From DATFWC01 sp045801465 (lineage in GTDB: Bacteria > Pseudomonadota > Alphaproteobacteria > Rhizobiales > Xanthobacteraceae), in NCBI GenBank assembly GCA_045801465.1, contig JBJMSU010000202.1, forward strand, positions 1-41,847: a stretch of 41,847 bases of DNA, read 5' to 3'. The translations under genes were made by a program, and so were the position numbers. The notes beneath the pieces were generated by a model. The model made no database searches and was not told the DNA's origin. It worked only from the letters and a program-made list of their open reading frames with translations. Positions 24,204 through 32,614 of the stretch are shown one piece after another; position 1 is the stretch's first letter; the number at the start of each line of letters is the position of its first letter.

Positions 24204-25445
24204 ATGTACAATCTTCATCTCGGGCCCGAGCAGATCGAGATCCGCGACACCGTGCGCGATTTCGTGCTCCAAGAGATCAAGCCGCTGGCGCTGAAGCCGG
24301 AGCGGCTGGAGGCGCTGGACCGCAGCCTGCCGTTTCCCATCCTCGACAAGGCGTCGCAGCTCGGCCTGCGCACGCTGGCGCTCTCGGAGGAGGCGGGCGG
24401 CGCCGGCGCCGACGCGCTGACCGGCTGCATCGTCGCCGAGGAGCTCGCCGCCGGCGATCCGGACATCGCGGCGGTCTTAAGCGAGACGTCGCGTCTCGGC
24501 CACGTGCTGTTCGACCGGCTGATGACATCCGAGCAGCGCGACCGGTTCCTGCCGCTGTTTCTCGAGGACGACCGCTATCACCTGGCGTTCGCGTGCGAGG
24601 AGCCGGACAGCGAACAGGCGCTCGGCATCGACTATCATCGGCCCGGCCCGGGCACGGTCACCCTTAAAACCACCGCGGTGCGCACCGCCAAGGGCGAATG
24701 GATCATCGACGGGGTGAAGGATTGCGTCGCCAACGCGCCGGTCGCCAAGCTGTTCGCCGTCACGGCGAGCGATCCGCAAGGGCCCGGCGACGTGCGCACC
24801 ATCCTGGTGCCGCGCGATGCGCCGGGATTGACGGTCGCGGCGCATGAGGGACGCGATCGCTGGTTCCACGGCGCCTGCGGCACGGTCACGTTGCAGGACT
24901 GCCGGGTGCCGGCGCAATACCTCGTCGATCCGCAGCGACAGGCGGCGCTGACCGGCGACGGCGGGCGCGCGCCGCCGCTGGCGGCGGCGATCAGCCTCGG
25001 CATCGGCCGTGCGGCTTACGAGGCGGCGCTCGAGTACGCCGGCTTGCGCGTGCAAGGCGGCCGCCGCATCGTCGAGCACCAGGCGATCGGCGTGAAGCTC
25101 GCCGACATCGCGATCCGCCTCAGCGTGGCACGCAATGCCGTGTGGCAGGCGGCCTGGGGCTCGGATCACCCGGAGGCTTATGCCGACCGCAGCCTCGACG
25201 ACCTCCCACTTGCCGCCATCGCCTCGGTGTTCACGGCGGAAGCCGTCTACCACGCCGCGAAGGACGCGGCCGAATGCTTCGGCGCCATGGGGGTGATGCG
25301 CGACATGCCGCTGCAGAAATACGTGCGCGACGCCCTGATCTCGCTGCACGTCGGCGCCGGCGTCAGCGACGCCAAGCTTACGATCGCCGAGGCGCTGGCG
25401 GGCTTCCGCCGCCTGCCCGCCGCCTCCATGCGCGCCGCGGAATGA
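24204..25445 (+). CDS. Acyl-CoA dehydrogenase family protein 1
   Basis: FAD flavoprotein of 413 aa that should oxidise an acyl-CoA to its trans-2-enoyl form, passing electrons to ETF. The N-terminal helical domain (LGPEQIEIRDTVRDFVLQEI), the middle beta domain with WIIDGVKDCVANAPVAKLF, and the C-terminal FAD-binding region CFGAMGVMRDMPLQKYVRDA are in order. The start ATG (MYNLHLGPEQ) is 5 bp after the fifth Bug gene stop. The ending lacks the most common signature, so the substrate class is uncertain. A second homologue follows after a repeat. Confidence 0.9.
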   Translation: MYNLHLGPEQIEIRDTVRDFVLQEIKPLALKPERLEALDRSLPFPILDKASQLGLRTLALSEEAGGAGADALTGCIVAEELAAGDPDIAAVLSETSRLGHVLFDRLMTSEQRDRFLPLFLEDDRYHLAFACEEPDSEQALGIDYHRPGPGTVTLKTTAVRTAKGEWIIDGVKDCVANAPVAKLFAVTASDPQGPGDVRTILVPRDAPGLTVAAHEGRDRWFHGACGTVTLQDCRVPAQYLVDPQRQAALTGDGGRAPPLAAAISLGIGRAAYEAALEYAGLRVQGGRRIVEHQAIGVKLADIAIRLSVARNAVWQAAWGSDHPEAYADRSLDDLPLAAIASVFTAEAVYHAAKDAAECFGAMGVMRDMPLQKYVRDALISLHVGAGVSDAKLTIAEALAGFRRLPAASMRAAE

Positions 25446-25456
25446 GATTTTCACTC

Positions 25457-25569
25457 CGTCATTGCGGGCGAGCCGCCACAGCGGCGAGCGTTGACCCGCG
25501 CATCTCGCTTCGGAGGGCACCGGCGGTGCGAAGCTAAGCGAGATGGCCGGGACGGGCCCGGCCATGACG
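25457..25569. repeat. Palindromic repeat (class C)
   Basis: The ends are CGTCATTGCGGGCGAG and GGGCCCGGCCATGACG, with TCTCGCTTCG and CTAAGCGAGAT arms. The left hairpin reads GAGCCGCC-ACA-GCGGCGAG. It separates the two acyl-CoA dehydrogenase genes. Confidence 0.75.
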
Positions 25570-25600
25570 AGCAGAGGGATGACGTAGAGGGACTCCCACC

Positions 25601-26809
25601 ATGGACTTTGCACTCAACGACGAGCAGCGCGAATGGCAGATGAAGGCGCGCGCCTTCGCCAACGAGGAGATCCGCCCGATCTCGCTCGCGCGTGACGACA
25701 TCCCGGACCCGCGCGAGACGTTCGACTGGGAGATCGTCAAGAAGGGCTCCCGCCTCGGCTTCCGCACCATGGCGGTGCCGAAGGAATGGGGCGGCCACGG
25801 CACCGACTTCGTCACCCAGGCGCTGGTGATGGCGGAGCTCGCCAAGGCCGACAGCGCCATCTCCAAGACCTTCAGCCAGTGCTGGAAATGGAGCCACCTG
25901 ATCGCCGCGGTGTGCACCGACGAGCAGAAGGAGCGGTTCTTGAAGCCGTTCCTCGCCGACGACACCTATCTGCTCGGCAAGGGCATCAGCGAGCCGAGCG
26001 CCGGCTCCGACAACCGGCTGCCGCCGGAGGACGATCCGAAGGCCGGCCTGAAGCTGCGCGGCGAGCGCCAGGGCGACGACTGGATCCTCAACGGCGAGAA
26101 ATGCTTCATCGCCAACGGCAGCGTCGGCAAGCTGTTCTTCCTCGACGTGCGCACCAATCCCAACGTGCCGCTGCGCCAGGGCACGACCATGTTCATGGTG
26201 CCGCGCGACACCCCCGGCTTCCGCATCGGCAAGGTGTTCAACAAGAGCGGCTGGCGCTTCTATCAGAACGCCGAACTGATCTTCGAGAACGCGCGCGTGC
26301 CGCATGCCAACGTGGTCGGCGAGGTCGGCGGCGCGGTGAAGAAGAGCGGCGGCCAGGGCGGCGATACCACCGGCGGCGACCTGTTCGGCGACCTCGAGCT
26401 CGCCGCCAACGCGCTCGGCGTGTGCGACGATGCCTGCGAGCAGGCGATGGCGCACGCACGCAGCGCCAGGCAGGGCGGCCGTCCGCTGGTCGACCAGCAG
26501 ATCGTTCAGCTCAAGCTCAACCGCATGAACATGCTGACCGAGGCGCTGCGCTCGTTCGTCCTGCGGGTGGCGTGGGAGCACGACCGCAAGATCCACTCCG
26601 CCAATCCCGGCCTGGCGATGAATTTCTCCACCGACGTGATCCAGGAGGTCACCGAGCTCTATATGGACGTGCGCGGCGCTCACCACTGCCGCATGGACCA
26701 TCACGCCGACAAGCTGGTGCGCGACGCCATCATCTGGAGCCACCTCGCCGGCGATTCGGTGCAGCGCATGAAGGTGGCGCGGCGATTGATCCGGGCGGCG
26801 GCCGCGTAG
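25601..26809 (+). CDS. Acyl-CoA dehydrogenase family protein 2
   Basis: Acyl-CoA dehydrogenase of 402 aa. Conserved segments are FALNDEQREWQMKARAFANE at the start, SEPSAGSDN (flavin region), WILNGEKCFIANGSVGKLFF, and a helical C-terminus with VTELYMDVRGAHHCRMDHHA and LVRDAIIWSHLAGDSVQRMK. The C-terminus differs from the standard G.GY...YP...RD pattern, so it may act on an unusual substrate or be a family outlier. The ATG at 25601 has an AGAGGGA site. It is separated from the first dehydrogenase by the class C repeat. Confidence 0.9.
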   Translation: MDFALNDEQREWQMKARAFANEEIRPISLARDDIPDPRETFDWEIVKKGSRLGFRTMAVPKEWGGHGTDFVTQALVMAELAKADSAISKTFSQCWKWSHLIAAVCTDEQKERFLKPFLADDTYLLGKGISEPSAGSDNRLPPEDDPKAGLKLRGERQGDDWILNGEKCFIANGSVGKLFFLDVRTNPNVPLRQGTTMFMVPRDTPGFRIGKVFNKSGWRFYQNAELIFENARVPHANVVGEVGGAVKKSGGQGGDTTGGDLFGDLELAANALGVCDDACEQAMAHARSARQGGRPLVDQQIVQLKLNRMNMLTEALRSFVLRVAWEHDRKIHSANPGLAMNFSTDVIQEVTELYMDVRGAHHCRMDHHADKLVRDAIIWSHLAGDSVQRMKVARRLIRAAAA

Positions 26810-26820
26810 CCTTGTAGGCT

Positions 26821-26926
26821 TGTAGCCCGCATGAAGCGAAGCGGAATGCGGGACCCCGGATTACACTAACGCTTCATCCGGCTACAGGCGCTGCGTAGCC
26901 CGCAAGCGCAATGCGGGATCAGCCCA
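26821..26926. repeat. REP palindromes left of the RAYT gene
   Basis: Two units lie here. The first, 26821-26885, starts TGTAGCCCGCATGAAGCGAA and ends ATCCGGCTACA. The second, about 26892-26926, starts GTAGCCCGCAAGCGCAATGC. Both carry the GTAGCCCG motif typical of alphaproteobacterial REP units, and both sit downstream of the RAYT stop codon (26919), with the second overlapping its last codons. Confidence 0.75.
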
Positions 26927-27455
26927 TCGGCTCACCGAAGCCAGTTCGGGGGTCCGCAGCGACTCCTGCCCAGTCCTCCGGCAACCAGCCCTGCCGCACA
27001 TAGCGATGGAACGAGGAGTACGGCCAATCGCTCACGCGCGAGACGAGATCATGCTTGATGGGATTGTAGTGAATGTAGTCGACGTGCCGGCCCAAGTCTT
27101 TTTCATCTCGAATGGTATGTTCCCAGAATCGTCTCTGCCATAATGCGTATTCTCCCCGTTCGTTGCGGGCGACTGGCAAACCACGGGCGACGATATCACG
27201 GGTGAACAAGCTCTTGATCTGCCGCCACCTTCCGGAAAAATCTGAATCCTCTGGCGGCATCGTCATGACTATATGCAGGTGCTCCGGAAGGACCACGATG
27301 GCATCGATCGTAAAAGGGCGCTCGGCGCGGGTGATGCGAAAGGCGCGACGCAAGGAGGCGATGTTTTCGACAAGCGCCGACGAACGTCGATCTATAAGCG
27401 TGACGGTGAAGAAGAACATCCCACCAGGAATGAAATTTCGGCGGTAGCGAACCAT
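26919..27455 (-). CDS. REP-associated tyrosine transposase (RAYT, TnpA-REP)
   Basis: Y1 HUH nuclease of 178 aa that acts on single-stranded REP hairpins. The N-terminus MVRYRRNFIPGGMFFFTVTL is typical. The HUH motif is HLH in VVLPEHLHIVMTM, the single catalytic Tyr is in DYIHYNPIKHDLV, and the QRRFWEHTIRDEKDLGRHV and WPYSSFHRYVRQGWLPEDW blocks complete the family. It is intact, with no frameshift. It is bracketed by REP palindromes at 26821-26926 and 27466-27575, as expected for a REP-domesticated element. Its activity today is unknown. Confidence 0.93.
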   Translation of the reverse strand: MVRYRRNFIPGGMFFFTVTLIDRRSSALVENIASLRRAFRITRAERPFTIDAIVVLPEHLHIVMTMPPEDSDFSGRWRQIKSLFTRDIVARGLPVARNERGEYALWQRRFWEHTIRDEKDLGRHVDYIHYNPIKHDLVSRVSDWPYSSFHRYVRQGWLPEDWAGVAADPRTGFGEPMG

Positions 27456-27465
27456 CAGCGGAGCT

Positions 27466-27575
27466 TACCCCGGATTTCGCTCCGCTTCATCCGGGCTACG
27501 GCGGCTTCGTAGCCCTCATGCAGCGCGAGTGGAATGCGGGATCCCGGATTGCGCTTCGCTCCATCCGGGCTACAG
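27466..27575. repeat. REP palindromes right of the RAYT gene
   Basis: A first unit reads CCCCGGATTTCGCTCCGCTT then CATCCGGGCTAC (27467-27499). A second, 27508-27575, starts TCGTAGCCCTCATGCAGCGC and ends CTCCATCCGGGCTACAG. The segment runs to within 7 bp of the xseA start codon, so the xseA promoter must lie inside or beyond it. Confidence 0.75.
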
Positions 27576-27581
27576 TTGGGC

Positions 27582-29165
27582 ATGAACGAGCCGCGACTCA
27601 ATCTACCCGAGCTGACCGTCTCCGAGCTCTCCGCATCGCTCAAGCGCACGCTGGAGGACGCGTTCGGCTATGTGCGGGTGCGCGGCGAGCTGGGTAACGT
27701 CAAATACCATTCGAGCGGCCACATCTATCTCGACCTCAAGGACGACAAGGCCTGTCTCGCCGGGGTGATCTGGCGCCTGACGGCGCAGCGCATCAAGGTG
27801 AAGCTCGAGGCCGGGCTCGAAGTCGTGGTCACCGGCCGCATCACCACCTACCCGGGCCAGTCCAAGTATCAGATCGTCATCGAGACGCTGGAGCCGGCCG
27901 GCCTCGGCGCCCTGATGGCGCTACTCGAGGAGCGCAAGCGCAAGCTCGCGGCGGAAGGCCTGTTCGAAGCCGCGCGCAAGCAGCTCCTGCCGTTCCTGCC
28001 CGAGGTGGTCGGGGTCATCACCTCGCCGACCGGCGCGGTGATCCGCGACATCCTGCACCGCCTCGCCGACCGTTTTCCGCGCCGCGTGGTAGTGTGGCCC
28101 GTCAAGGTCCAGGGCGACGGCGCGGCCGAGCAGGTGGCGGCGGCGATCCACGGATTCAATGCGCTTGCCACCGCAGGCGCGATCGCGCGCGCGGACGTCC
28201 TCATCGTGGCGCGCGGCGGTGGCTCGCTCGAGGACCTGTGGGCGTTCAACGAGGAGATCGTGGCGCGGGCGGCCGCCGCCAGCCTGATCCCGCTCATCTC
28301 GGCGGTCGGCCACGAGACCGACGTGACGCTGATCGATTTCGCCGCCGACAAGCGTGCGCCGACGCCGACCGCGGCGGCCGAAATGGCGGTGCCGGTGCGG
28401 GCCGAGCTGATCGCCCAGGTCGATGGCCTCGCGCGGCGCCGCCTCGCCTGCTGGCTGCGCGGCATGGAGGCGCGCCGCAAGGAACTGCGCGCCGCGGCGC
28501 GCGCGCTGCCGACGGCCGAGACGCTGCTGGCGACCCCGCGCCAGCGCCTCGATGCCGCCGCCGACCGCCTGCCGCGCGCGCTCAAGGCCAATGCACAGAT
28601 CCACCACACGCAGTTCTCGCGCGTTGCGGCGCGCTTGCATCCGGCGCCGCTGCGCGCGCACACGCGACGCTGCCGCGAGACGGTGGCGACATTGAATGCA
28701 CGCGCCGGGCGCGCCATGACGGTGCTCAGGCAACGGCGGCGCGAACGTTTCGGCTCCATCGCCACACGGCTGTCGGTGGCGCTGCGCACCAATGTGGAGG
28801 CGCAGCGGAGCCATATCGCCCGCTGCCGCGAACGTACCCAGGCGCTGGCGGCGCGCGCCGACCGCGCCGCGCGCACCTTGATCCTGCACAAGGCCGCGGT
28901 GCTCGATCGCGCCGCCGGGCTGCTCGACGCCCTCTCCTACCGCGGCGTGCTGGCGCGCGGCTTCGCGCTGGTGCGCGACCGCGAGCGCCGGCCGTTGCGC
29001 TCGGCCACCGAGGTGAGCCCCGGGCTTCCCCTCGACATCGAGTTTGCCGACGGCCGCGTCGCGGCGCGCGCCGAGGGGGCGCCGACCACCTTCGCGCCGC
29101 CGCGCGTGGCGAAGCCGCGCAAGCGCGGCGGCAGCGATCCCGGACAGGGAAGCCTGTTCGACTGA
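27582..29165 (+). CDS. xseA: Exodeoxyribonuclease VII large subunit
   Basis: Large catalytic subunit of exonuclease VII, which degrades single-stranded DNA in both directions with XseB. The N-terminal OB-fold domain (LTVSELSASLKRTLEDAFGY, VRGELGNVKYHSSGH), the catalytic region (PEVVGVITSPTGAVIRDILH, VARGGGSLEDLWAFNEE, SAVGHETDVTLIDFAADKRA) and an Arg/Ala-rich coiled-coil tail are present in order. At 527 aa it is somewhat long, with extra repeats in the coiled coil. The ATG at 27582 starts at the conserved MNEPRLNLPE. It lies right after REP units. Confidence 0.95.
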   Translation: MNEPRLNLPELTVSELSASLKRTLEDAFGYVRVRGELGNVKYHSSGHIYLDLKDDKACLAGVIWRLTAQRIKVKLEAGLEVVVTGRITTYPGQSKYQIVIETLEPAGLGALMALLEERKRKLAAEGLFEAARKQLLPFLPEVVGVITSPTGAVIRDILHRLADRFPRRVVVWPVKVQGDGAAEQVAAAIHGFNALATAGAIARADVLIVARGGGSLEDLWAFNEEIVARAAAASLIPLISAVGHETDVTLIDFAADKRAPTPTAAAEMAVPVRAELIAQVDGLARRRLACWLRGMEARRKELRAAARALPTAETLLATPRQRLDAAADRLPRALKANAQIHHTQFSRVAARLHPAPLRAHTRRCRETVATLNARAGRAMTVLRQRRRERFGSIATRLSVALRTNVEAQRSHIARCRERTQALAARADRAARTLILHKAAVLDRAAGLLDALSYRGVLARGFALVRDRERRPLRSATEVSPGLPLDIEFADGRVAARAEGAPTTFAPPRVAKPRKRGGSDPGQGSLFD

Positions 29166-29166
29166 G

Positions 29167-29257
29167 GCGAATGGCGAGTGGCGAATGGCGCGGTCATCAC
29201 CGTGCCCCCCATTCGCTCTTCACCATTCGCCATTCGCTACTCGCTATTCGCCATTCT
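29167..29257. repeat. Internally repetitive intergenic palindrome
   Basis: The left part reads GGCGAATGGCGAGTGGCGAA and the right part has CCATTCGCCATTCGCTACTC and TATTCGCCATTC, inverted copies of the GGCGAATGG word. It occupies most of the 178-bp gap between xseA and the cytochrome gene. Nothing else was seen in that gap except the cytochrome ribosome-binding site. Confidence 0.6.
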
Positions 29258-29343
29258 GGCATGACGCCGACGCGCTTCCCTCGGCGCGGCGGCGGTCGTA
29301 GGCTCGGAAAACAAAAACTCCGAAGTCCTCGGGAGGACGCCTG

Positions 29344-29700
29344 ATGATGCGCCACGCCTGGATCGCCCTGGCCGCCGTCGCCATTCCGCACGGCGCCATG
29401 GCGCAGCAGACCGACCTCGATCCGACGCAAACGCTCGGCCGCCGGCTGTTCGTGCAGTCGTGCGGGGTTTGCCACACCAACGTGCAGCAGAAGGCCGCCC
29501 TCTATGGCCCGGCTTTGTCGAAGGAGTCGCTCGGCGGCCAGGCGGACGTGATGCGCGAGGTGATCAGCAACGGCACGCCGCGCATGCCCGGCTTCAAGCA
29601 TCATTTCGAGCGCGGCGAGATCGACGCGATCGTCGCCTATCTCAAGACCGTCCCGGCGCCGCAGGCGGCGGCCGCGGCAGCCTCCGGACAGCAACGGTGA
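29344..29700 (+). CDS. Periplasmic c-type cytochrome (class I)
   Basis: Small secreted cytochrome c of 118 aa. The signal peptide ends near residue 20 (GAMAQ). Heme is attached through Cys40-Gly-Val-Cys43-His44, and the axial Met is probably Met81 in TPRMPGF. The C-terminal helix IDAIVAYLKTV is conserved. The ATG at 29344 has a GGAGG site; the ATG at 29347 is an alternative. It ends 11 bp before the propeller gene, so both should form an electron-transfer operon. Partners cannot be named from this window. Confidence 0.9.
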   Translation: MMRHAWIALAAVAIPHGAMAQQTDLDPTQTLGRRLFVQSCGVCHTNVQQKAALYGPALSKESLGGQADVMREVISNGTPRMPGFKHHFERGEIDAIVAYLKTVPAPQAAAAAASGQQR

Positions 29701-29711
29701 AGGAGAACGCC

Positions 29712-31559
29712 ATGACAAGAGAAACGCGTTTCTCGTTGACGGTTTGCGTCGCCCTCGCGGCGCTGGCGGCAGCCTTCGCTCCGGTGCGGGCCGCCGACCT
29801 CCTGCTCAGCGGCACCATCACGTCCGCGGCCGGCGAGGCGATGGGCGGCGTCACGGTGTCGGCCAAGGCAGACGGGGGGACCATCACCACCACGGTCTTC
29901 ACCGACGAGGCCGGCACCTATTACTTCCCGGCGCTGGCGGCGGGGAAATACCGGGTATGGGCGCAGGCGCTCGGCTTCGAGACCGCCAAAGGCGAGGTCG
30001 ATCTCGCCGCCGGGCGGCGGCAGGACTTCAGCCTCAAGCCGATGACCGATGCGGAGCGGCAGGTGCGGCAATTGCCGGGCGACCTCATGCTCGCCGGGCT
30101 GCCGGAGGAAACGCCCGACGACCTGCGCATGAAGCGGCTGGTGCGCAACAACTGCACCGGCTGTCACACGCCGAGCTATGTCCTGCAGCACCGCTTCGAC
30201 GAGGCCGGCTGGAACGCCATCATCGAGCTGATGAAGCGTGTCAACGTCTACGGCGTGGTGCAGGCCGATCGTCCGGTCAACGGCATCCTCGACTTCCACC
30301 AGAAGGAGCTCGCCGCCTACCTGGCGCGCGCGCGCGGCCCGGGCGAGACCGCGTTCCGCATCAGAGAGCGCCCGCGCCCGAGCGGCGAGGCGGCGCGCGC
30401 CATGATCAACGAATATGACACGCCGATCGATCCGGACGTCGGGCCGCCCTACAACGTGGTGACCAATGACGGCAGCGACTGGTCGCTGGGAACGCCGTCC
30501 GGCATCATGCCCGGTCACGGCGTGCACGACGCCTGGTTCGACCGCGACGGCCATATCTGGTTCACCAGCAACGTGCCGACGCGCCACCTCACCGTGGCCA
30601 AGCTCGACCCGAAGACCGGCGCCGTGAAACCCTTTGTGGTCCCGGCGACGAACGGGCTCGCGGCTCCCACCCACGGCTTGACGCGCGACCAGAACGGCAT
30701 TCTCTGGTTCAACGTCAATCCCGGCCGCGGCGGCCTCGGCCGGCTCGATCCCGCGACCGAGAAGATCGAGGTCTACATCCCGCCCACCGGCATGTCGCCG
30801 ACGGGCGGCGCCACCACCGTCGATTACGACGGCAAGGGCAAGATCTGGTCGTCGTCGCCCGATGGCGCGCTGCGCTTCGACCCGGAGACGAACACCTTCA
30901 CGGAGTTCAAGTCGGTCACCTTCAAGACGCCGAACGGCAACGGCATCACCTACGGGATGGCCGCCGACCGCAACGGCAACGGCTATTGGGCCGAGATGAT
31001 CATCGACACGCTCGGGCGCGGCGAAGGCGCGAGCGGGAAATCCGCGGAGATCCGGCTGCCGGCCGTGCAGGCCGAGATGGACCGGGTGCCGGGCGACGTG
31101 CGCAAGCACTACGCCGGCGTGTTCTCGCCCGACTTCAACACCCCGTTCCCGTGGTCGCAGGGCCCGCGCCGCATGGGCACGGACAAGAACGGCGACGTGC
31201 TGTGGGTGGGAAATTCATGGGGCGGCAGCCTCGCCCGCATCGACACCAACACGCTCGACTTGAGCTTCGTGCCGCTGCCGGAGAACCTGCAGCCCTATCA
31301 CGTGCACGTCGACCGCAACCACAATGCCTGGACCAATCTGTGGATGACCGACCGGGTGGCGCGCTACGACCCGGCCTCGGGGACGTGGACCGTGTTCGAC
31401 CTGCCGACCCGCGGCGGCGAAGTGCGCTACGTCTCGGTCGAGGAACGCGACGGGCGCACCCACGTGGTCCTGCCCTATTTCCGCGCCCGCAAGGTCGCGG
31501 TGATGACCTTGCGCACCGAGGCCGATCTGGCCGCCCTCAAAGCGCAGGCCGCGCGGTAG
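29712..31559 (+). CDS. Secreted multidomain cytochrome/beta-propeller protein
   Basis: Exported protein of 615 aa in four parts: signal peptide (1-27), a carboxypeptidase-regulatory/CNA-B-like beta domain (about 28-107, LLSGTITSAAGEAMGGVTVS, TDEAGTYYFPALAAGKYRVW), a cytochrome c segment with one CTGCH motif (Cys148-His152), and a virginiamycin-B-lyase-like propeller from about 240 to the end with repeated DG.IWFT and NG.LWF motifs. The ATG at 29712 is set by an AAGGAG site after the preceding cytochrome gene. The lyase fold does not imply lyase activity; an oxidoreductase partner role is more likely. Function unknown. Confidence 0.85.
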   Translation: MTRETRFSLTVCVALAALAAAFAPVRAADLLLSGTITSAAGEAMGGVTVSAKADGGTITTTVFTDEAGTYYFPALAAGKYRVWAQALGFETAKGEVDLAAGRRQDFSLKPMTDAERQVRQLPGDLMLAGLPEETPDDLRMKRLVRNNCTGCHTPSYVLQHRFDEAGWNAIIELMKRVNVYGVVQADRPVNGILDFHQKELAAYLARARGPGETAFRIRERPRPSGEAARAMINEYDTPIDPDVGPPYNVVTNDGSDWSLGTPSGIMPGHGVHDAWFDRDGHIWFTSNVPTRHLTVAKLDPKTGAVKPFVVPATNGLAAPTHGLTRDQNGILWFNVNPGRGGLGRLDPATEKIEVYIPPTGMSPTGGATTVDYDGKGKIWSSSPDGALRFDPETNTFTEFKSVTFKTPNGNGITYGMAADRNGNGYWAEMIIDTLGRGEGASGKSAEIRLPAVQAEMDRVPGDVRKHYAGVFSPDFNTPFPWSQGPRRMGTDKNGDVLWVGNSWGGSLARIDTNTLDLSFVPLPENLQPYHVHVDRNHNAWTNLWMTDRVARYDPASGTWTVFDLPTRGGEVRYVSVEERDGRTHVVLPYFRARKVAVMTLRTEADLAALKAQAAR

Positions 31560-31584
31560 TCGACAGCGGCAGCACCCCGGCGTT

Positions 31585-31634
31585 TGTCATCCCGGACGCC
31601 CCGGATTTAATCCGGGCGCGCCGAGCCGGGATGA
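31585..31634. repeat. Short class A-like palindrome
   Basis: It starts TGTCATCCCGG and ends CCGGGATGA, with a CCGGATTTAATCCGG hairpin inside. The remaining 255-bp gap before the TMEM175 gene holds no ORF with coding character. A weak AAGAGGTGATCAGAA site (31801-31814) precedes the TMEM175 start. Confidence 0.65.
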
Positions 31635-31814
31635 TCCTGCCGGACGCACGCCCAGCGCCACAGCCGATCGCGCTCCTCTACCTCCAGCAGCGTCACTGTC
31701 CCGGCGCCTGCGGGCGTTCGTCGAATGGTTCGACCCATTGCTGCGGTCCAAGCTGGTATTCGAAGCGCCGGCGCAGACCAAACCGGATCGAACAATACTA
31801 AGAGGTGATCAGAA

Positions 31815-32399
31815 ATGCCGAAAGAGAGACTGACTGCATTTAGCGACGGCGTGATCGCCATCATCATCACCATCATGGTGCTGGAGCTCAAAGTCCCGCA
31901 CGGCAGCGACTGGTCGGCGCTCGCAAACCTCGCTCCGGTGTTTGCAAGTTACGTGCTGAGCTTCCTCTATCTGGCCATCTACTGGAACAATCACCATCAC
32001 CTGATGCACACCGCCACCCGCGTCAACGGCGTCATCCTGTGGGCCAACATGCATCTGCTGTTCTGGCTGTCGTTGATCCCGTTTGCGACGGGATGGATGG
32101 GAGAGAACCAATTCACCCGCCTGCCGACGGCCCTCTACGGCGTGGCCCTGCTGATGCCGGCCATCGCCTACTACCTGCTGCAAAGGGCGATCGTCGCTCA
32201 TCATGGCGGCGAGAGCCCGCTAGCCAGGGCCCTCGGCGCCGACATTAAGGGCAAGATTTCGCCCGTGCTTTACATCGCGGCGATTGTGCTCGCGTTTTTC
32301 GTTCCGTGGGCGGCCCACGCCATCTACGTCTTGGTCGCCCTGATGTGGCTCGTTCCCGATCGCCGCATTGAGAGAGCACTTCAGGCAAGGTCGCCGTGA
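31815..32399 (+). CDS. TMEM175-family potassium channel-like membrane protein (DUF1211)
   Basis: Membrane protein of 194 aa with about six hydrophobic segments. The N-terminal motif RLTAFSDGVIAIIITIMVLE is the signature of TMEM175 channels, whose FSDG..A sequence lines the pore. Bacterial forms are tetrameric K+ channels by family knowledge. The last residues ARSP and the stop codon lie inside a 69-bp stretch related to the end of the propeller gene (32387-32455), read in another frame. Thus the authentic C-terminus may have been lost. The ATG at 31815 follows an AGAGG site. Confidence 0.88.
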   Translation: MPKERLTAFSDGVIAIIITIMVLELKVPHGSDWSALANLAPVFASYVLSFLYLAIYWNNHHHLMHTATRVNGVILWANMHLLFWLSLIPFATGWMGENQFTRLPTALYGVALLMPAIAYYLLQRAIVAHHGGESPLARALGADIKGKISPVLYIAAIVLAFFVPWAAHAIYVLVALMWLVPDRRIERALQARSP

Positions 32400-32455
32400 T
32401 GACGTTACGCACCGAGGCCGATCTCGCCGCCCTCAAGGCGCGGGCGGGGCGGTAG
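32387..32455 (+). pseudogene. 3' relic of a second propeller-protein gene
   Basis: Sixty-nine bases align without gaps with the last 23 codons including stop of the propeller gene (31491-31559). There are 8 differences, of which 6 are silent third-position changes and 2 change an amino acid. The pattern means the sequence diverged while it still coded for protein. Nothing else of that paralogue was found upstream. The relic overlaps the TMEM175 stop codon. Confidence 0.8.
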
Positions 32456-32527
32456 CGGATTGGCTGATGATTTGGGTCGTCCCCGTGAAGGCGGGGCCGA
32501 TCGGATTGGACGCGCACGGCCTCTCGA

Positions 32528-32572
32528 TGTCATCCCGGATCGGCTCGCCCGCGCGCGCCGTCCGGGATGACA
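32528..32572. repeat. Short class A palindrome
   Basis: The ends are perfect 11-bp inverted repeats TGTCATCCCGG/CCGGGATGACA around a 23-nt core. A GTCCCCGTGAAGGCGGGGCC hairpin, similar to the repeat at 2684-2809, lies just left at about 32471-32500. Together they occupy the gap between the propeller relic and the MetE-like gene. Confidence 0.75.
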
Positions 32573-32614
32573 ACCGAAATGCATCAACAAAAACCAAATG
32601 GATAACCCTTAAGC

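Noticed and set aside
27869..28891. 340-aa minus-strand ORF opposite xseA
   Set aside because: An Arg/Ala-rich antisense shadow of xseA without independent start signals.
29637..31109. 490-aa minus-strand ORF opposite the propeller gene
   Set aside because: Antisense shadow, with no known domain and a composition that simply mirrors the propeller codons.
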